Assembly: GCF_048544455.1 (NCBI RefSeq) | Contig: NC_133529.1 | Span: forward strand, 51,765,401 to 51,829,400 | Length of the DNA stretch: 64,000 nt | Origin: Silene latifolia | Lineage: Eukaryota; Streptophyta; Magnoliopsida; Caryophyllales; Caryophyllaceae | Direction of reading: 5' to 3' | Shown here: piece after piece, positions 1 to 11,338 of the stretch | How the letters are laid out: each line of letters begins with the position of its first letter | How positions within the stretch are numbered: the first letter of the stretch is position 1 | Translations under genes and position numbers: made by a program | The notes under the pieces: model-generated | The model's database searches: none | Told to the model about the DNA's origin: nothing | The model's input: the letters and a program-made list of their open reading frames with translations, nothing else

Positions 1-2197
1 TTCGTTTTTTGATTCAAATCTCCATTAAAACATCGTAACTAAAGACAAATATGAATTTGCTTCTAAAACCTCATATGAACCATTGCTAAGGATCTCTTGA
101 AAAGAGTATAGATAAAAGTTATTCATGATCAAAAGGGTTTTTGATTCTTGATTAACATATCTATTTACAATGAATTGTTTCTCATATGCTTAATTGAGTT
201 AAGTACTTTGAAACATTACATCATTTTGGTAACTAGATTTGTTTGAAATCAAAATTGACCAAAATACCGCAACCACTTCAATGAAAGTTATAAGACTAAA
301 CAAATGAATTGAAGAGTAGTCTTCATGAAATTCAATTTTGCTTCTCTAAGCAAAGATTCATTGAAATGAGTGGGAGCATTCTCTTAAACCGTTAAGAAAA
401 GGACGAAGTTCAAAGAAGTAAAATTAGAATGGAATTGATACAAAATAATGTTAAAAGTAAAGTTATTGAGAATAACGATACTAAACCTATCAATCCCAAC
501 CGATGAAGTTTCCATTGCCTTAATTGTTGGACGCTAGAAAGGAAACTACCCCAAATTATTGAAGAATCAACAAGTTAGTTGTGGGACATCTAATGGGACC
601 TTCTTCTTTAAATGTTTTTTTGATTGACATAAATTTTGCTAGCACTACTTCGTCAATATTAGAAACCGGTGGTGGTTTTCATCATTGCATTTGATACATA
701 GGATGATTAGAATATGACGACTAGCAACAATGATGTTGAGAGATAGAGTCATTGTGTACTCAATCTAGTTTTGGGTTTAGAGTTGTACTTAATTGTGACT
801 ATTAAGTGCATAAACTCTAAATAAGAATATAAACTTGTTAAGATACAAAAGAGGTTTCACTTTTGTGACCCTATACACCATGATTTGATGTATGGCTAGC
901 CCATTATCATGGTAATTATATTCTAAACCAAACTAGAATGATATATCATGTAGATGATACAAGACTCAAATTGGTAACCCAAGAATGAACCTTAGTTCTG
1001 GAATGATGAACGCAAAGAGTTATCGAGTACTCTTGAAACCATTAGATCTTATGGTATATACGTATCTTGTATTAAAAGCAAGATGTCTCGTGCTTTTGGT
1101 TGAAAAGGAGATCGAGAATGTAAATCAGTGATACATAATAGGTTGATCATTTACTTTTACCAACGATTTAAGTTGACACTAATGTGTTCACTCAATAAGG
1201 TAAATAAAGAAATCATTGAAGAAGTTCAAAGAGTTCAAAGAATCACGATTTAGTCGTGATGGGATTATCAAAGTGAAGACTTTGATATAAGCCATAATAA
1301 ATGTGATATAGTATCACAATTTAATCTCTCTTAGCACGCATTATGGGATAATGTGTGGTTGGATAAAGAAATCAAACGCTATTCGATATGGTTTGGACTT
1401 CAATCAAGTTACTTTGAGTTACTTGATCCTTTTGGGGATTTTATCATTTTGTCTAAATTATTTTTCCACTAAATCACAAACGAATCATATGAGGTATGAA
1501 ATGGTAGGGTACCATGTTTGTAAGTTTTCAAAAGAGATAAATGCTCATTTTTTCCTTACTATAATCACGAGTACAACGGGATTGTGGCTCGTGAAGGTGT
1601 CTTTCTAGAATACAAGTTTATTTCTAGAAGACAGTGTGTGAGAAAATATTCAAAGAGCCACAAAGAATGTTATGTCGCAAGAAACTGGTCTTTCTTGGCT
1701 ACATGAGACGTTTTGTATAAAACGTTGTTTCTTCAAAACCTAGGAGGTTAAAGTCGTCACTTGTTGAAGATGATGAATTCATGTTACTTTTAAGAAAGTA
1801 AAGAGCTTACAACTTACAAAGAAATTGTTTGATTCAAGTTACTTCGTGAAAGTAATGAATATATGACTTACATGAGAGTGTTTAAGTCACAACTCAATAC
1901 AAGGCTTAGAGCCATGAAAATCCGAAATAAATTCCAAGTGAATTGTTAGATATCAAAGCTTGATTGGTGGCAAAGGGGTTTGCACTAGTTGAAATGCTCA
2001 AGTCTTTTTGGATCTTCTTAAGTATTGTGTATCATTATGAGATATATAGCAAGTGAATCTAAAACCCACTTCTTCAATTAGAAGGAATGTATTCAATACA
2101 TGTCTTGAGTTTTGTAGATTCTTGCAATCCTAAGATAATGTGAAACTTAAGAGAGGGTTTTAAGTAGGACATCAATGAGTTGGAATCAATGTTATAA
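1..2197 (+). mobile_element. Copia internal region, fragment (Copia-A)
   Basis: This stretch matches, in the same orientation, the interior of Copia-1 (about 26180-27760 and 30754-31330) and, in reverse, the interior of Copia-3 (about 62200-64000). It is mostly non-coding wreckage of a pol gene. The left end lies outside the window. The right end stops abruptly near 2197, where an unrelated minus-strand Copia leader begins. An 11-base segment present in the sister copies is missing between two atgtt repeats near 2190. No 3' LTR follows, so this is a truncated copy fused to Copia-B. Confidence 0.8.
1581..1646 (+). pseudogene. Copia pol remnant, integrase-RT linker
   Basis: About 22 codons still read as the Copia segment between integrase and reverse transcriptase, with the recognisable run VFLEYKFISRRQ. 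The same segment occurs at 27722-27761 plus 30751-30780 in Copia-1 (split by CACTA-2) and at 62777-62845 on the minus strand in Copia-3. Flanking frames are full of stops. It shows that this conserved AT-rich interior is a decayed pol gene. Confidence 0.6.
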
Positions 2198-2390
2198 AAA
2201 GCGGAAATATATAACAAAAATCAAATTTTCGTCCCATATCAATCTAAGAACATATTATATACATGCAAGACCATATTATGTGATAAAACTAATTTTAGTA
2301 ACATAATATCAATTTTATTAATTTATCTCATAAATTATTAAAATCGTCTTAAGACAACATGCATGTAAGTAACAATGCTCTCATACCACT
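2198..2390 (-). other. Copia-B leader with tRNA-iMet primer-binding site
   Basis: This is the first roughly 190 bases inside the minus-strand element whose 5' LTR is 2391-3615. Positions 2377-2388 read TGGTATGAGAGC on the minus strand. That is one base from the canonical plant primer-binding site TGGTATCAGAGC, which is complementary to initiator methionine tRNA. The two-base spacer to the LTR is the same as in Copia-1. The rest is AT-rich without coding potential. Confidence 0.75.
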
Positions 2391-3615
2391 TGTTAGTATT
2401 TTAGACCATGTAAGACCCATCTTATGATGATAAAATTACTTACTAATTTTATGTGACGGTCTAAAATCAACATGCATGCAAAGATTTTAAGACGGAAAAA
2501 TCCTTACATCGGGTATAAGGCGAAATGGGCACCACCAAACCACCAAAAAGATGGTCTCCTTTGGTGTGCACCCAAGAGTAGCCCAAAACTTACTACAAAT
2601 AATATTAACTAGATATTATTTGAGTATTATGTATGTATATTTGATATACTAACTAATATTATTACCTTGATAATATTATTAGTTTACTTTTATATGTGTT
2701 TATTGTAAAAGGATGAACAAAATAAGAAGAAAAATATGGTCTATTGATGGTGTATATGAACCATCCACAACAAGCACACAAAGACCAATTTTTCTTCAAA
2801 TTTCCAACCTTAGAAATGATGGAAGGACTTAGGTATATATAGGCATGCAAATGCATACAATTCATATACAAATGCTAGTGGGAAATGCCTACCTTTTCCA
2901 CTCACAATGAGTGTATTAGTAGTGTATAAAAATCTGTCCAAATTGTCCCCTCCGGGTCCATTTCGATTTTCGACATTTGCCCCACAAATGCTTATAAGTC
3001 TTATATTTAATTATCTGACATAATTAAATATTCATTTGATTATTTAACACTTAAATAATATAAATTAACTACCAATGACTACTTAACTATTAAGTAATCA
3101 TAAGACCATTTTATCAACATACAATGTGTCAATATTATCCCAAATAACTAATTTTACAACCTCTTGTAAAATATAAATAGCTAATTAATTCCACCTCAAA
3201 ACATATACACATATCGCATAAAATTAATTAATTAACAATTAATTAATAAATTCTAAATTATTAATTTATTACTTAAATATAACATAATTAAATAATAAAT
3301 CTTCTCTGCCCGAGTTCGTAACCGTCATAAAATAATACTTTTACGTGACTAATTAAAAGTCAAATAATACAAGAAATTAATTATCTCGTATCTCATACAA
3401 ACAATTAATTCATTCTATTTGGGCGTCATCCTATAGGTGTGACCTAAAGGGATCAGCTGATCACCGCCGTCACACGACAGTAATGTCAAACTCTAGTCAG
3501 CCAATCATTACCGATTAACGATGACCAGCTGACAAATAAATAAATAAATCCCTGATATTCCTTTAACGAGATTTAATATGTAAACGCACTTATTGTGGAG
3601 GACACTACTCCAACA
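2391..3615 (-). mobile_element. Copia-B 5' LTR
   Basis: A 1225-base LTR bounded by TGTTAG at 2391 and CCAACA at 3615 (minus-strand element), followed on its inner side by a primer-binding site. Its sequence is diverged from the other Copia LTRs here except for a block near 3430-3533 that is conserved in all of them. Bases 3616-3620 (tattt) should be one target-site copy; the partner is not in the window. The element has inserted in an Athila-like LTR that resumes at 3616. Confidence 0.75.
3451..3533 (-). promoter_or_regulatory. Conserved LTR stem-loop, Copia-B copy
   Basis: Two nested inverted repeats lie in the most conserved part of the LTR: an outer pair with core CAGCTG and an inner pair GTAATG/CATTAC about 20 bases apart. 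The same architecture is found in the Copia-1, Copia-2 and Copia-3 LTRs with compensating changes. It lies near the 5' end of the LTR in element orientation, so it would be in U3 or early in the transcript. Its role is unknown. Confidence 0.6.
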
Positions 3616-3825
3616 TATTTATACCCAACTACTAGCATAACAAGCAAATCAGGGTCGAACCCTAAGGACGGGGGTACTCAAATTGTTAAATCTAATTGTA
3701 GTTGCACTTAGAGTTATCACAATTGAAATGGGTTGAAGATTCTAAACTAATGAAAGCAATAAGGTAAAATAATCAACAAATAAAAGGATGTAAACAAATG
3801 ATAAAAGGCACTAGGATGTCATGGG
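3616..3825 (-). mobile_element. Athila-like LTR (G1), first part
   Basis: This resembles the start of the Athila LTR at 15710-18009 (shared phrases around atttataac, ggtcggatcccaaggg and taaaaggcactagggtgtcatggg). Its beginning was lost at the Copia-B insertion. It is interrupted at 3826 by Copia-2 and resumes at 12603. No internal region of its own can be seen, so it may be a solo LTR. Confidence 0.7.
3821..3825. repeat. Target-site duplication of Copia-2, left copy (atggg)
   Basis: The five bases atggg directly precede the TG of the left LTR. The identical five bases follow the CA of the right LTR at 12598-12602. Confidence 0.95.
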
Positions 3826-5086
3826 TGTTAGAAATCTAGATCTCTTTACTAACATATTCATATATATTTTATGTTAATTTAATCATAAAATTAAATGGTG
3901 ATCTTATGCATGCAAACTATAAACAATTTAAAGAAGAAATCTTTATCTTACAACGGTATTTCGGTTTATATGGGCACAAGAGAGTTCTCCTTCTCTCTTG
4001 TTCTTGTGCTTTCCTTAATGGATGAACTAGGATCCAAGTGTAGGAGCCCTCCCAAAGTAAAATACCTAAGGCAAACTCTTAATCAAATTAATATTATGTA
4101 TACTAGAATAATATTAATTTAGTGTAAAAATTGACCAAAAATATTATTGGACTCTCTATTATTTCGGTTAGAGAGAAGGAAGAGAAGGAAGGATTTTTAT
4201 CTTTCTAAAACTCAAATTTTTTAGATGAATAAATGAATTAGCTAATACACTAATTATTTTGTAGTGTATGTTAGGTAAAAATAAGAAGAAAAACAAAGTG
4301 TTTTTCTTCTCAAAAAACCAGGTGGAAGAGGGGAAGAAGAGAGAGCCAATGCATCCATGAGTTTGTCTTCACAATGACCACTAGGTTGCATGGCTAGTTT
4401 ATTAGGGAAATGATTATGTTTACCACTAACATAATCAACACAATTTCATCCTAATACCCCTTTAATTTCGGTACATATATAAAATGGAATCCATTTTATT
4501 TTTGTCAATATGTCACATGTTACATGTCACATAAAATTCTCATGTATTTTTAACATATTAAAAATCAACGTATTAATAAAAATACGTCATATAGAAAAAT
4601 CGACTTAGTAATTCATAATTACTTGTACCAAAAATTTTACCAATTATAAATCACAATATCTTGTATTTATAATAATTCATTCAATTTCAATTGTTTCTTT
4701 AAACAATATTTTCATCTAAGTAACGAAACAATTCGATTACTCAGACCGTATCTTATTTAATTAGATTATAATGAGATACGTAAATTTTACTTCCAAAATC
4801 GTCCGTCAATTTTTAAGAAATTTAATTGACCCGTATCGTCATACGATCAATTAAATGATCAATTAAGAGTGTTACCCTTTAGGTATGACCTAAGGGGATC
4901 AACTGGTCACCACCGTCTCACGACAGTAATGTCAAACTCTAGTCAGCCAATCATTACCGATATGTGTGGACCAGTTGACTGTAAAATATTACTTCCCAAT
5001 TCTATTCTTTAAAATGAGACTTAAACATGTGATCACATGATCAACAGTTGTGATCGCATTATTGTCGGAGGACACATATTCCAACA
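3826..5086 (-). repeat. Copia-2 3' LTR
   Basis: A 1261-base LTR from TGTTAG to CCAACA, nearly identical to 11339-12597. Small indels distinguish them, for example an extra tttt near 4217 and a rearranged tgtcaat/acatgt block near 4505. It contains the conserved two-helix block at 4898-4979. Confidence 0.93.
4898..4979 (-). promoter_or_regulatory. Conserved LTR stem-loop, Copia-2 3' LTR
   Basis: The outer arms pair over ten bases (TCAACTGGTC with GACCAGTTGA). The inner arms are GTAATG/CATTAC when read on the element's sense strand. The loop between the inner arms is nearly invariant among the Copia LTRs in this window. Confidence 0.65.
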
Positions 5087-5111
5087 ATCTCCCACTTGTC
5101 CTCGACAAGTG
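5087..5111 (-). other. Polypurine tract with abutting hairpin, Copia-2
   Basis: On the minus strand this reads CACTTGTC-GAG-GACAAGTG-GGAGAT and runs straight into the 3' LTR. It is an eight-base perfect stem with a three-base loop, and its 3' arm merges with the plus-strand primer tract. The identical arrangement exists in Copia-1 (33013-33037) and Copia-3 (60482-60506). Confidence 0.75.
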
Positions 5112-8100
5112 TGCGTCACCAATTCTCTTGTCCTATTACTATCTCCCACTCAATGCAAGGTGTCTTTCAGGTCGTACTTGCAAGTGATCATATCGAGAGT
5201 GGTTTCCTCGATCCGGAGAATAACTAATTGACCGGATTTATCTACCATGGATACAATCCGAGCGTGGCCACGCATTTCCAGTTCATTACTCCTCGAGTGG
5301 CCCTGAGATATTTTATAACCCTGACTAGGGATGGACAATTCCTATCGCACTCATTCCCTTCGACTAGCCACAGCCATCATAACCCAAAATATGCCCATTT
5401 GACCCCATTTACGAAGGTCGTAGTAACACAAATCAAAGTTAATCAAATCGTGCCATCTTAGGCGAATAGTCTTTAGTCAAAAGAATCAACTCATTAGAAT
5501 ACTATAGCAGCTCTCGCCACGACCAGGCTATATAAATTTGCCAGAACTCTATAAGCGGTCATAAGGCCCGACAAAATGTTCCTAACAGTCTGCCTATGTG
5601 ATCGACTAGTCATTCTCATATGACTCCATGGCACTTGAACTTGCCATCAATCGCATCACATTCTAGTCACTTCGAGACGTCACCTCATGTAAGTAACTAT
5701 GGGCGAATACAATGTTAATCCGTGTTCACTTAAACGGGGTTCAATTGTCTCTACAACCCGTTGGATGTAACAAAGTATAAGGTGAGTTAATAATAACTCA
5801 ATCGACAAATGTCGACATCACACTCGGGTAGTCAATACCTTATTACAACCTTGTGATGCATATCATAAGTGTGTAAACACTTGTTGATTGCAACAGAAGT
5901 TTAACATATCATGTGTCCATGTGTTCAAACTTCTTTTTATCACATTTTCCTTTACGTTCATGTTATCTATCATAGCATGAACCTTACCAAGTGCACATAT
6001 AGGTTCACAGCCTCGGTTTCGGCTCTTTTTCTTGAAAGAACTTGTTTGTCGATTATCACATAACAAACGAATTTGTGGTGAATGATATAACTTGTACTGG
6101 TCAAGTACTCCACCCAAACACAATGCACTAGGTGTATTTTTTATAGAATCTTGCAACAATTGTCAAGATGATTAGCCTAGCACTTCTCACAAGTCCTAGC
6201 ATATAAGGAAAGATTAGTTTTGAGTAGTTTCTTATTCAACTAAGTATCTTTCCAAACTCCTTATTTCTCCTTTTAGCTTGAAAAGTTTAGGATTTTCATA
6301 AATCCTTACGCGTGTTTGGATTCCTTTAATATGTGCAACCTCTTGACACATAACAGAGTCTTTCGTCCAACACTAAAAACGCTCATCGGATTCTCCTCGA
6401 GAATTCATGACGTTTCTTCTATGGCTTACAAATGAATCATCATGCTCTTATGCATATGATTCATTTTGAACATGTGCATGATTATTCTAATGGCGGAAAC
6501 ATTAGTAACTTTTAATCATGTCATCAACTATTCTTAGGTTCAAGGAACGACCATGACTGCTAATGGCAATTCCATTTTCATTTAAATGAATAACCTACGT
6601 TTCTCGTTGATTCGATGTGTATCTCTCAATACTTATCCAACATCTCATGATGTAGTTGGATTCATCATGGTCCATTTTCATCCAGAATTGAAAACTCAAA
6701 TCTTCCTTTGTAAAGGAAGGTATTAGCTCGTCATTCTTCAATGAGTGATGAGTTATAAACTTTTACAAGATGATTGCTCCCACTAAATTCCATGTCTTCA
6801 CATGATAATTTCCAAACTCCCACTCAATTCCACATGTTTCGAAATTGACTTCTTAATTGAAACATTTCAAGAATTGAAATATAAATTGCATTGCCAAGTT
6901 ATTAAGATAAAACCATATATGTTCCCATCATATCCTTTCAAAATATCTATTTTGAAGTGGTCTCATCTTAACCTTATGGAAAGAGATTTTAATCTCTAAC
7001 TCACACATGTCATAATGATGTGTAACAATGTCATTATTCAAATATAAATAATATCTAGAACACGTCCTTCGAAATACCCTTTCGGAAGGAGGTTTAACCA
7101 TTTCATTTTCATAATGAGGTTAAGTAATGACATTTGCGTGGTTAAAACTTAGCTATTGAAGATATCGGTATACCAATCCTTGCAACCTCTAGTGATAAAT
7201 CTTGTTTATTTTCTAGGATGTTACTTTGATTCATTTAGGCTCTTAAGTAAATATCAATATTGAAACTATTGGTCAAAATTTATCGTAAACTAGTCAAAAC
7301 TCTTGTTAAGACTTTACATTAGTCATTTTTTTTCCAAAACTTTCTTTTGGTCTCCTCGTGTAGTAATCTAGAGAAAATATTCCTTTGATTACTTCACTTG
7401 GTCTCTTTTGTCATGTAGCTTTATTCGAGACCATAGATCTCATCTATTGGGTATACTATATAAATAGATATACCCTTATTCAAATCATTCTTCCTTGCGT
7501 AGATCTCGTATACACAAGTACACACTCTTCCTTGGTGTTATGTCCTCATTTTCTCCCACTCTATCTTTAGAATAAATACACTAGAGATTCAAAGATAGCT
7601 TATGGGACACAAATGATTTGAAGTATAAGGAGGACTATCACATAGGTTTGACTAATAGTTTTAGATTTTGTAAGTGTACTTGGTGATTGACATTCCTTTA
7701 AGAGAGTTCATAAACTCAAATGACACTTTGTAAATGATCATACACAAGCCTTAAGCATGTGGACATATAATGAATCTCATCATTATAATTGTCTATTAGA
7801 TCACTTTAAGTGAATAATCATATGTTTCTATGAGCAAGCATGTAAAGACGAATTTTAGAACAAGGATAAAACGATAAAACGGGTGACTTGGGTTGCAAAC
7901 CATGCCACCATTATCCAAAATACAACCAATTATCCAAAATACATTTCCATGTCGAACATGGAAATTAAAAGGTTCTAAAATCCAAAACATAATGAAAATA
8001 AGACAATAAAAAGCGAAGCTCCATGAAAGCTATTCCTAGCTTCTTGATGGTTTCTCAAGCTTGCTTTTCTTTTCCCTTGTCTTTGCTTGGTGGAGGCCCT

Positions 8101-8182
8101 ATTTACAATAAAAGGGAGATACATTATCACAACTTTGTATCACAATACCATAGTTGAAATAGAAACATAAAAGAAAGGATAG
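5112..8182 (-). other. Copia-2 decayed internal region downstream of gag
   Basis: About 3 kb with no long frame. The first roughly 750 bases next to the LTR are shared with Copia-3 (60507-61250). After about 5860 the sequence is different from Copia-1 and Copia-3. A weak RNase-H-like trace lies on the minus strand near 6060-6110 (residues resembling YHSPQIRLLCDN), too degraded to call. Otherwise I see nothing but AT-rich remnant. Confidence 0.55.
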
Positions 8183-9079
8183 TCATTTACCTACTGGAGT
8201 AATCTTTCCAGCCTTAATATCACCAAGGTATTTGGAACAATTTCTTTTCCAATGTCCAACACCATTACAATAATGGCATTTATCAAGAGGACCCTTCTTG
8301 ATTTTGGAAGTGCTAGCTTCATAAGTCTTAGCTTTGGTGAAAGTGGGAGCTTGCTTCTTACCCTTCCTCCCATTCTTCTTGAACTTCTCCTTGCTTTTGG
8401 TGCTAATGTTAAGCACATCCTTGGGTGGGTTCACATTTAACCCCATGTCCCTTTCGGCTTGCACAAGTAACTTGTGCAATTCTTCAAGAGACACATCCTT
8501 GTCTTGCATGTTAAAATTCACCCGGAATTGAACATATGCCTTGACTTTGGATAAGGAGTGTAGAATCCTATCTACAATGAGTTCTTTGGGGATTTCAACC
8601 TTTTGAATCTTCAAGGTCTCGACAAGCTCCATTAATTTGAGCACATGAGGGCTAACTTTTTGACCCTCTTTGAAGTCGAGATCAAAGAATGCCGCGGCCG
8701 CCTCATATTGGACGATCCGCGGAGTTTGTGAAAACATTGTCACAAGCTTGGAGTAAATCTCATTAGCGGTGCCCATCTTAAAGGCTCTCCTTTGGAGATC
8801 CGCCTCCATCGCAAAGATCAACACGTTTTTCATTGCGGCGGACTCCTTATGGTAAGCCTCATATGCTTCCCTTGTGGCGGCGGTCGACCTAGTATTAGGT
8901 TCGGGTGGAGAGGCCTCGGTAAGGTAACGAAGCTTGTCGTCACCTTGGGCGGCTAGTTTGAGTTGGGCATCCCAATCGGAGAAATTTGACCCATTCTTTT
9001 CAAGTTTACATCGATCCATGAAGGATCGGAGCCATGATGAATTAGCGAGAGGCGTGGCGTTTGGGTTTGGTGTAGCCAT
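8183..9079 (-). CDS. gag: Copia gag polyprotein, intact
   Basis: A 298-residue capsid/nucleocapsid protein that would assemble the virus-like particle and package element RNA. Residues 1-220 follow the Copia gag (UBN2-type) pattern: an N-terminal W-x-DWDAQLKL-type segment, then SQTPRIVQYEAAAAFFDL and a leucine-rich ELIVDRILHSL region. A basic stretch (residues about 225-262) precedes a CX2CX4HX4C zinc knuckle at about 268-281 (CHYCNGVGHWKRNC). The start is the first Met after a stop-rich leader. The frame is open throughout and visibly richer in GC than its flanks, while everything downstream is decayed. Such preservation of gag alone suggests selection on gag in a non-autonomous lineage, or recent descent from a functional copy. 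Confidence 0.9.
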   Translation of the reverse strand: MATPNPNATPLANSSWLRSFMDRCKLEKNGSNFSDWDAQLKLAAQGDDKLRYLTEASPPEPNTRSTAATREAYEAYHKESAAMKNVLIFAMEADLQRRAFKMGTANEIYSKLVTMFSQTPRIVQYEAAAAFFDLDFKEGQKVSPHVLKLMELVETLKIQKVEIPKELIVDRILHSLSKVKAYVQFRVNFNMQDKDVSLEELHKLLVQAERDMGLNVNPPKDVLNISTKSKEKFKKNGRKGKKQAPTFTKAKTYEASTSKIKKGPLDKCHYCNGVGHWKRNCSKYLGDIKAGKITPVGK

Positions 9080-9179
9080 TGTTATGAGGAAAAAGAAGTG
9101 GTCTACAAAACAAAATAGAAGGAGTAAAACAAATGTCGTTTTAATAATACTCGTAAAAAAAAAATTTAAACAAGTTTTA

Positions 9180-9600
9180 TTTGCATTTTTCTAGTGACCT
9201 CTACCCAACTAGATAAATGATTCCAAGACCCAAATTCATATCAACTTAGGCACGGGGTAGCCGATGAAACCTTTATCAATATAACTTGGTGGATTAACCT
9301 TTTAATCGATTCTACTTTTAGAACTCTTGGTCGATAAAATTACTCTAATGTTTATCTATAGCCCAAAACAATTCCAACAAGGGCACGGGGTAGCCGATGA
9401 AACCCTTATCAAAAACTTTTGTTGAGTTCAATCCAAATTTCGAATAAATGTGTCCACGATCCAAATTTACATTAACTTGGGCACGGGGTAGCCGATGAAA
9501 CCTTCATCAACATAAATTCGGTGGATAGACATTTATCACCCACTTCCCCTACGTAACAAGGTTTGTACCCCGGGGTGGCCGAGTGCACTCCCTCGCGAAA
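9180..9600 (-). repeat. Copia-2 leader with imperfect direct repeats
   Basis: The phrase gcacggggtagccgatgaaac recurs near 9250, 9383 and 9481, with flanking text also partly repeated (spacing about 100-135 bases). A reversed counterpart with at least two copies is in the Copia-1 leader near 25780 and 25990. It lies between the 5' LTR and gag, so it would be in the 5' untranslated RNA. Confidence 0.6.
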
Positions 9601-11320
9601 TAGGTTTTCATGGTTTCTACTATTTGGTAAGGCTATGTCTCAATTGATTGTTTTAGCGAGAGGTCATGTCAATTTATTATCTATCACGTTTTAAGTGGAC
9701 TAAAGCGGTGAACTACGATAATTCTAATTGACACGGTCGATATACTCGATAAAAAGACAATGCATGTTTTAGTTATGGCGATTTAGCGATGCATGCAACA
9801 TATAAATCAAATGCAAAGCATAAAATAAATCCTAGTATGGCCTTCCTAAAATAGAAAATCTAATTAACTATTACATATTCGGAAACCAACTCCATTGGTC
9901 CCTTGAACTTCGGTTATGGCACGCATCTCGAGGTAACACCGTCTTTATGTATCGCCTTCTTGAATGACACCGTCTTCAAGGAACTCCGGAATAAATAAAA
10001 TTACATAACAAATTACATAATTTCCTATTATACATTTGTAAATAAAATAAAATAAATCTATTAAATTACAACACGGTGATACGAGATCACAATAAATTAC
10101 AACCGAATCGATATTCCCATACATTTCGGGTAATACCAATTGAAAAAACTAAGGCCATACTAAGTAAAATTACATAATTCAAAAATTACATAAAATAAAA
10201 TTATGACAATCATAAATAAAATGCAGCATTATAATATGTATGAACATGCCCAATTTTATGCTAAATCGCCTTTAAGTAGCCAATATCGTATATTACACGG
10301 TTTTTACGGATTTGTGTGATTCAACGTTTTATAATCACAAAAATTTCATAAATTCATATTTATGCACAAGTTAATTACCCTAACCTCTTAGGACTCAAAA
10401 TTAGTCTTCACTAACTATTTGACCATAATTAACTCATATTTCTAAAATTGTTCATTAATGGACTTAAAATTACAATAAAAATGCTATAAACTTCAAATAA
10501 ATCACAAAAATTCAAATAAATTCAAAAATTTGAAATATAAACTCATGAACATTCTGGAAAAATACCATGACACTCATAATGTTCAAAAACTTAGGTCAAA
10601 AATTTCGAAATTTATCCGGAAAAACAATGTTGCGGTTTATCGGTTTTAACAAATATAGTCATAAAACATGAGAAAAAAATATATTTATCAACTTGTCAAT
10701 AATAGATCTGAAATGGATAATAAAATGCAACATATGAAATTTTTCCTTAGTCATAGAGTATGTTTTATTAATATTTCACTAATTAAGTCACTATTTATGC
10801 TATTTTTCTTCAAAAAATCATAAATCATGCATAAAGACTTCAATATAGCCTATTATTTTACACACATCTTGTAAAATTGCATGTGACAACATACTAAATT
10901 TCTATGACCAGATTCGAAATTTATCTCATATTAACCTATTTTTCATCTAAATCCGATTTTAAACATGAAAAATCCATTTTTCGAGCATAAGAAGTCCAAA
11001 AATTATGAAAGTTTACAGGTCATCTCAAAAACATATATGTGATAACATATCCAAAAATCACTGGAAAATTCGAAGTTTAGCTAATTTTATTCCGAAAATG
11101 ACATTTTATTCATAAAATCATATTTTTAATGCCATTATTATATAAGATGAACAATAAAAATCCATAAAATAACCAAAATATCCTAAAAACATTTTAGGAC
11201 CAGAAACTTTAACATGCATAATTATTTTCGTGATATATCATAATAACACAAATTTAACAAGTTTTATATGTTAATCGTATAACTCGGAAAAACTTTTAAC
11301 CGATTTGCATGCAAACAACC
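9601..11320 (-). other. Copia-2 long 5' leader
   Basis: About 1.7 kb of AT-rich non-coding DNA, homologous in reverse to 23980-25700 of Copia-1. The match extends over the whole stretch, so the leader is shared between two Copia subfamilies whose LTRs are distinct. No convincing frame is present. Confidence 0.65.
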
Positions 11321-11338
11321 AAGGCTCTTTATACCGCT
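11321..11338 (-). other. Copia-2 primer-binding site, diverged
   Basis: On the minus strand this reads AGCGGTATAAAGAGCC immediately inside the 5' LTR, a damaged version of the TGGTATCAGAGC initiator-tRNA site (one extra base and substitutions). If accurate, this copy would prime poorly. Confidence 0.6.

Noticed and set aside
1351-1608. 85-codon frame in Copia-A, with counterparts near 27500 and 62815, as a conserved gene
   Set aside because: It is an out-of-frame remnant of the decayed pol region shared by related Copia interiors; no domain is recognisable beyond the short linker.
3895-4122. 75-codon frame repeated at 11408-11635 as a conserved small protein
   Set aside because: It is the same LTR sequence twice, on the antisense strand of the element; amino-acid changes between the copies show no constraint.
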